DNA of 11,592 bases from Baffinella frigidus. Its lineage: Eukaryota; Cryptophyceae; Cryptomonadales; Baffinellaceae. The DNA lies in contig MU647011.1 in assembly GCA_026770585.1 (NCBI GenBank), positions 41,221-52,812 on the forward strand. Reading direction: 5' to 3'. Positions within the stretch are counted from its first letter, which is position 1, and every line of letters starts with the position of its first letter. A program made the position numbers and the translations under genes. The notes beneath the pieces were generated by a model. That model was given only the letters and a program-made list of their open reading frames with translations. It did not search any database and had not been told where the DNA came from. Positions 8,894 through 11,592 of the stretch are shown here, in pieces.

Positions 8894-11592
8894 GTATCAG
8901 ACACCGAACTTGCCAGGGAACGTCTGCCCTTCGCATCCCCTTTCCCTCATAGTTGGGACGGCGTTGAGCTCCGACACACTGTGCTGGAGCCATGTGTGGT
9001 ACAGGGTCGCTGCAGGGCTGGATGAGGGGGACTGCACCCCGCGATCCCCTGCATGCCAGACGAGTGGTGGAGCCGTGTAGAAAGTCCTTCGACGTTTTGG
9101 TCGTAACGTTTGGCATAGCGTTCGCGCGGAACCTTCATTTCGAGCCCTCTCTGGACCCATTAAGTCTATGGTTCGACTCAGTATCGCACGCCGGTCGGGA
9201 TTTCCCTGCATGACGCGGGCGTGTTGACGGGGAACGCGTGGTGGAGCAGGCTGCGGCGCGTCGGGCGCGCTGGCGGCGCCGCGTTCTGCGGTCTCCAGAT
9301 GAACGCCGACCAGACGGTACGCCGACTGTCTAGCTCTTCCTCAGTGGGGTTGGCTCATCGTTGTGGTAAAAATCCGTCAGCGGAAGTATCGAACAAGGGA
9401 TTAGCTAAATCCTTTTTTTCTAAACGCTCCAGTACAAAGACCATCTCTATTTTAACGAGGAGCCCAGATTAACTGAGGCTGAGCTAGGAGGCTCACCTTC
9501 TTGATGTCGATCTCATGCTTGAAGCTCTTCGTACAGCCCAGATTCACGGAGCCCAGATCAACTGAGGCGTAACCCCCCCCCCCTGACGGGCCCGCCTCAT
9601 AACCTTAAGCCAGGAGGTGGCGTCGTGGCATGCCTCGGTTCGAGGCGTCGTAGGCCTTCTTTCTTTGGTAAATCGTGGCGTCGTAGGCCTCCTGACCAGG
9701 AGGTAACCCCCCCCCCCCTGACGGGCCCGCCTCATAACCTTACGCCAGGAGGTGGTGTCGCAGGCGGGCCCGTCAGGGGGGGGGGGTTCATAACCTTAAG
9801 CCAGGAGGTGGCGTCGTAGGCTCCCGACCCTGGGCCCGCCAAACCCTAACCCCGAAACCTCAAACCGCAAACCCTAAACCCTACTCCCGAACCCCGAAAC
9901 CTCAAACCCTAATCCCTAAAACCCAACCCCTAGACCTTAACCTCGCAGTTGGTGGCGGGGGACGTGATCGGCGTGCGCGCCAAAAGGACCCTCGAGGACG
10001 GCTCTTCGGATCGGGGATCCCCGAAAATATTTATCAATCATGGTTTTAGCCATTAATACATGGTATTTCCATAAAACCGCATTTACCATAAATACTCGTC
10101 CGGATGAGAAGTTGACACCCGGGGTTTCTGGTACAAATCCGTCAACTTTGGAGTGAAAACGGGCCCGCCTCAAAACCCGCAGGTGTTGGCGGGGGACGTG
10201 ATCGGCGTGCGCTACAAGGGCACCCTCGAGGACGGCTCCACTTTCGACGAGAACCCCGAGGTCTTTCTATGATTTGTACCACGAATCGGCCACTTTTGGA
10301 GAATGATCGAGAATTTGTTACCGAAATTGACTTTGGGGACGCTCGAGGACGGCTCCGTGTTCGACGAGAACCCCGAGGTTTACCGTCAGCACGATTCTGA
10401 CGGCCTTGCTACGGTTTGTACCACGAATCGGCCACTTTTGGAGAATGGGCGAGAAATCCGGACCGGAATTGACTTTGGGCCAGGGCCGGATTCGGCCCTG
10501 GCCGACCGCCCTGGGTGTGAGGTTTAGGGGTTCGGGGTTACGGGTTACGGGTTACGGATGACGGATGACGGATTACGGATTACGTACACGGGGACGGCTC
10601 AGTTTTTGACGAGAATCCTGAGGTTGCGAGCCCTGTCTGGTACGAGCAAAAAAAGTACTTTTAGATTAGAAAAGAGTACCGCAATGTACTTGAAAAACGA
10701 TTTTCCGAAATGGGAGAATGAGTGTCAACATTTCCGAAGTGTCATCAACGTTTCCTTTGCCATCACCGCAGGGGCCGCTGCTGGAGTTTTCAGGTTGGGC
10801 CGGGGGCATCAGTTAACTCCGCCTTGTTTGCAGAGGTATCAGTCAACATCGCCTTGTTTGCAGAAACATCAGTCAACATCGCCTTGTTCGCAGGGGCCGC
10901 TGCTGGAGTTTGAGGTTGGATCGGGGGCATCAGTGAACTCTGCCTTGTTGTAGAGGCAACGTCACTTAACTCGGACTGTTCGCAGGGGCCGCTTCTGGAG
11001 TTTGAGGTTGGGTCGGGGCGCGTCATCCGTGGCTTCGATGAGGTCCTTCCCTCACGCTGCCCGCGCCCTCTCCACGCCAGATTCTTGGAAGGGGTTGCCA
11101 AAAGTCAACTTCCCCTCCAGGCAGTGGTTTTCAAAAGTTAACAAACAACATCTGTGGTGTTGAAAAAAAATTCAACACCCGCGTCCAATCTGGCGTGGCT
11201 CCTCCCCTCATGCACACCCGCGGAATACTTAGCCAATTTTGGCTGTTTGGACAGTGATGTGCCCGTAACCTGAAATACCATACGCAACATTGGGAAAATT
11301 GGTGATTAACGGAATGAAAGCACGGCTCTCCAACGCGTCACCACCTCCCGACCCTCCACCACACGCCCCCCGGATAACGTTGTGAGGTCGGTTCGGGCCG
11401 CGTTATCCGTGGCTGCGATGAGGCGAGCGTCCCACCCTAAACCCTAAAACCTCAACCCTGAAATTTCAACCACTCAACCAAACAAGATCTCTCGCTCTAC
11501 CACCCTTACCGCCCTAAACCCTCAACCCTCAACCCTCAACCCTAAAACCTAAGCCCCAAACCCCAAACCCCAAACCCCAAACCCCAAACCCC
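8730..11592 (+). CDS. Plastid-targeted FKBP-type peptidyl-prolyl cis-trans isomerase, 3'-incomplete
   Basis: FKBP enzymes catalyse cis-trans isomerisation of prolyl bonds and assist folding. Recognised exons: 8730-8893, 9250-9316, 10183-10260 and 10986-11042; the remainder lies beyond the right edge. Residues 1-17 (MLRLTVAVAVLSATADA) form a signal peptide. F18 starts an Arg/Ser/Ala-rich transit peptide, as in red-lineage secondary plastids. The core reads AGDVIGVRYKGTLEDGSTFD, then EGPLLEFEVGSGRVIRGFDE. This matches the FKBP pattern V-x-Y-x-G-x-L-x-D-G-x-x-F-D followed by F-x-(V/L)-G-x-G-x-VI-x-G-(W/F)-DE. Phases fit throughout (2, 0, 0). The first core strand is not seen between residues 77 and 78, so one short exon may be missing from the model. 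A twin arginine (LRRVGRAGGAAFCGL) hints weakly at thylakoid-lumen targeting. Fold and localisation type are well supported; exact end and lumen targeting are inference. Confidence 0.85.
8894..9249 (+). other. FKBP intron 1, no other gene
   Basis: GT-AG bounded 356-bp intron with no echoes or telomere-like repeats, like PSMA3 introns 1 and 2 on the other side of the promoter. A weak GTGGTGGAGC repeat occurs at 9064 and 9238. Confidence 0.55.
9250..9316 (+). CDS. FKBP exon 2: rest of the targeting leader
   Basis: The acceptor GTGGAGCAG at 9241-9249 supplies the one base needed to complete the phase-2 codon of exon 1. The frame then reads RLRRVGRAGGAAFCGLQMNA and DQT up to the donor GTACGC. It is high in GC at third positions. 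The start is inferred from frame; other acceptors nearby bring stop codons into the frame. Function beyond targeting is not visible. Confidence 0.6.
9460..9568. repeat. Direct repeats flanking a minus-strand exon-like fragment
   Basis: GAGCCCAGATTAACTGAGGC at 9460-9479 recurs at 9549-9568 with one change. Between them, 9497-9526 reads SFKHEIDIKK on the minus strand, followed by a good donor AAG|GTGAGC, with codon choice like real exons. The source gene is not identified. Confidence 0.6.
9573..9825. repeat. C-run / GGGCCCGCC repeat cluster with a 25-bp perfect hairpin
   Basis: CATAACCTTA(A/C)GCCAGGAGG recurs three times (about 9598, 9732 and 9789). C11-TGACGGGCCCGCCT at 9708-9732 and its exact complement at 9762-9786 form a hairpin with a 29-base loop. 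A third C11-TGACGGGCCCGCC starts at 9573. No gene is present. Confidence 0.88.
9838..9935 (+). repeat. C-rich telomere-like array in the FKBP intron
   Basis: CCCTAAAC, CCCGAAACC and CTCAAAC heptads read in the FKBP sense strand. The array lies just before the 5' echo of the FKBP core exon. Confidence 0.88.
9949..10008 (+). pseudogene. Echo of FKBP core exon, 5' part with acceptor
   Basis: After CTCGCAG the frame reads LVAGDVIGVRAKRTLEDGSS. It is open but has lost the conserved YKG and FDENPE end, and it has no donor. It lies 5' of the intact exon. Confidence 0.9.
10183..10260 (+). CDS. FKBP exon: core strands, YKGTLEDG motif
   Basis: The exon reads VLAGDVIGVRYKGTLEDG then STFDENPE, flanked by AAACCCGCAG and GAG|GTCTTT (phase 0 both ends). 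It corresponds to the FKBP segment GDTVxVHYTGxLEDGxxFDSS, which includes part of the active-site cleft (Y and FD). One 5' echo lies upstream and two 3' echoes downstream. Confidence 0.9.
10272..10470 (+). repeat. Tandem duplication of the exon end plus intron start
   Basis: TTTGTACCACGAATCGGCCA and CTTTTGGAGAATG at about 10274 recur at about 10414, 140 bp on. The duplicated unit runs from the exon's 3' end through the first intron bases. Confidence 0.9.
10342..10377 (+). pseudogene. Echo of FKBP core exon, 3' part with donor (first)
   Basis: Thirty-six bases match 10225-10260 with three changes and read LEDGSVFDENPE up to GAG|GTTTAC. It lies 3' of the exon. Confidence 0.92.
10521..10584 (+). 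repeat. Heptad array GGGTTAC / GGATGAC / GGATTAC
   Basis: The tract keeps a strict 7-bp register while the unit changes: GGTTTAG, GGGTTCG, GGGTTAC x3, GGATGAC x2, GGATTAC x2. It lies in the FKBP intron and is G-rich on the sense strand. Confidence 0.9.
10591..10622 (+). pseudogene. Echo of FKBP core exon, 3' part with donor (second)
   Basis: It reads GDGSVFDENPE up to GAG|GTTGCG. Relative to the first 3' echo the later codon differences are silent (TCA, GTT, TTT, AAT, CCT). Confidence 0.88.
10772..10806 (+). pseudogene. Echo of second FKBP core exon, 5' part (first)
   Basis: After CACCGCAG, GGGCCGCTGCTGGAGTTT and a variant of the following bases match the exon start (GPLLEF). A one-base shift (TTTTCAGG) breaks the frame afterwards. 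Confidence 0.87.
10806..10985 (+). repeat. Roughly 30-bp tandem units each ending in a 3' splice site-like CAG
   Basis: Units of the form GGCATCAGTCAACATCGCCT + TGTTTGCAG recur. CAG ends fall at 10833, 10863 and 10893, and the real acceptor at 10985; a TAG occurs at 10952. Each unit looks like a pyrimidine tract plus acceptor. Confidence 0.87.
10894..10928 (+). pseudogene. Echo of second FKBP core exon, 5' part (second)
   Basis: After TTGTTCGCAG the frame reads GPLLEFEVGSG, then diverges. It is closer to the true exon than the first echo. Both lie 5' of the exon. Confidence 0.9.
10986..11042 (+). CDS. FKBP exon: FEVGSGRVIRGFDE motif
   Basis: The exon reads GPLLEFEVGSGRVIRGFDE with acceptor TGTTCGCAG and donor GTCCTT (phase 0). 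It is the FKBP segment F-x-LG-x-GQVIKGWDE, whose VI-x-G-W/F lines the proline pocket. Two 5' echoes lie upstream and one 3' echo downstream (11384-11422). The following LxGMxxGEKR part is not in the window. Confidence 0.9.
11075..11199 (+). repeat. Interspersed repeat shared with PSMA3 intron 6 (copy 2), with inverted ends
   Basis: 11075-11115 matches 4271-4310. CCACGCCAGATT near 11073-11084 and AATCTGGCGTGG near 11184-11195 are exact complements, and GGTGTTGAA/TTCAACACC forms an inner hairpin. It may be a small non-autonomous element. Confidence 0.75.
11200..11383 (+). other. FKBP downstream intron, no gene seen
   Basis: No exon with FKBP C-terminal motifs was recognised. The rest of the gene is expected beyond the right edge. 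Confidence 0.6.
11384..11422 (+). pseudogene. Echo of second FKBP core exon, 3' part
   Basis: Thirty-nine bases align without gaps to 11004-11042 with five differences (CGCGTTATCCGTGGC is shared apart from one base). The donor is GAG|GC. It lies 3' of the exon. Confidence 0.88.
11428..11592 (+). repeat. C-rich telomere-like arrays at the right edge
   Basis: CCCTAAA units near 11433-11450 are followed, from about 11513, by CCCTCAA units and then at least five CCCCAAA units to the window end. They are in the FKBP sense strand. Confidence 0.92.

Noticed and set aside
9064-9073. Echo of FKBP exon 2 acceptor
   Set aside because: Only a 10-bp match (GTGGTGGAGC), too short to support.
8112-9116. 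334-codon open frame on the minus strand
   Set aside because: It reads through PSMA3 exon 1 and 2 in the wrong frame, their introns, the promoter and the FKBP leader antisense. No family motif is present; high GC makes such frames common.
9341-9370. A tiny exon reading WGWLIVV between AG and GTAAAA
   Set aside because: It fits splice rules but no FKBP motif and is too short to tell from chance.
11428-11592. CRISPR-like array
   Set aside because: The 7-bp units have no spacers and the context is eukaryotic introns.

Overview
This is nuclear DNA from a eukaryote, most likely a GC-rich alga with a red-lineage secondary plastid (haptophyte, stramenopile, cryptophyte or dinoflagellate type). Three things point there. 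The repeats are of the plant/algal telomere type TTTAGGG. The proteasome protein assembled from the exons is closest in wording to the plant form. The second gene begins with a bipartite plastid-targeting leader whose signal peptide ends ADA|F, the red-lineage phenylalanine motif. The species cannot be named from the sequence alone. No bacterial gene, tRNA, rRNA, CRISPR array or complete transposon was seen.

Two head-to-head genes fill the window; most long open frames are shadows. On the minus strand, 8539 down to 167, lies a complete 20S proteasome alpha subunit gene (PSMA3, plant PAG1). I assembled 11 exons and 10 GT-AG introns by hand. They join without a frame error into 250 codons plus stop, the usual family length. 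About 753 of 8373 bases are coding. On the plus strand, from 8730 to beyond the right edge, lies a plastid-targeted FKBP-type peptidyl-prolyl isomerase: a leader exon, a second leader exon, and two exons of the FKBP core. A 190-base interval with a 17-base tandem element separates the two start codons.

The introns are the striking part. Almost every exon from PSMA3 exon 4 onward, and both FKBP core exons, is accompanied by partial decayed copies of itself ('echoes'). Copies on the 5' side mostly keep the acceptor and the 5' part of the exon. Copies on the 3' side mostly keep the 3' part and the donor. The same rule holds on both strands. The introns also carry TTTAGGG-like heptamer arrays. 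These lie mostly with the C-rich strand as the sense strand, and in several introns they run into the 3' splice site.

Region by region: 1-166, PSMA3 3' flank with telomere-like repeats; 167-880, exons 11 and 10 with microsatellites; 881-1713, intron 9 with a minisatellite and a large foldback; 1714-3137, exons 9 and 8; 3138-5100, introns 7 and 6 with hairpins, heptad arrays and mixed fragments; 5101-6618, exons 6 to 4; 6619-7963, intron 3 with two near-complete extra copies of exon 4; 7964-8539, exons 3 to 1 with short clean introns; 8540-8729, shared promoter; 8730-9316, FKBP leader; 9317-10182, hairpin-rich intron; 10183-11042, FKBP core exons and their echoes; 11043-11592, downstream intron ending in C-rich telomere-like repeats.

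The two products have no obvious joint function: one is a core subunit of the 20S protease, the other a predicted plastid protein-folding enzyme. They share a promoter interval and one style of intron growth.
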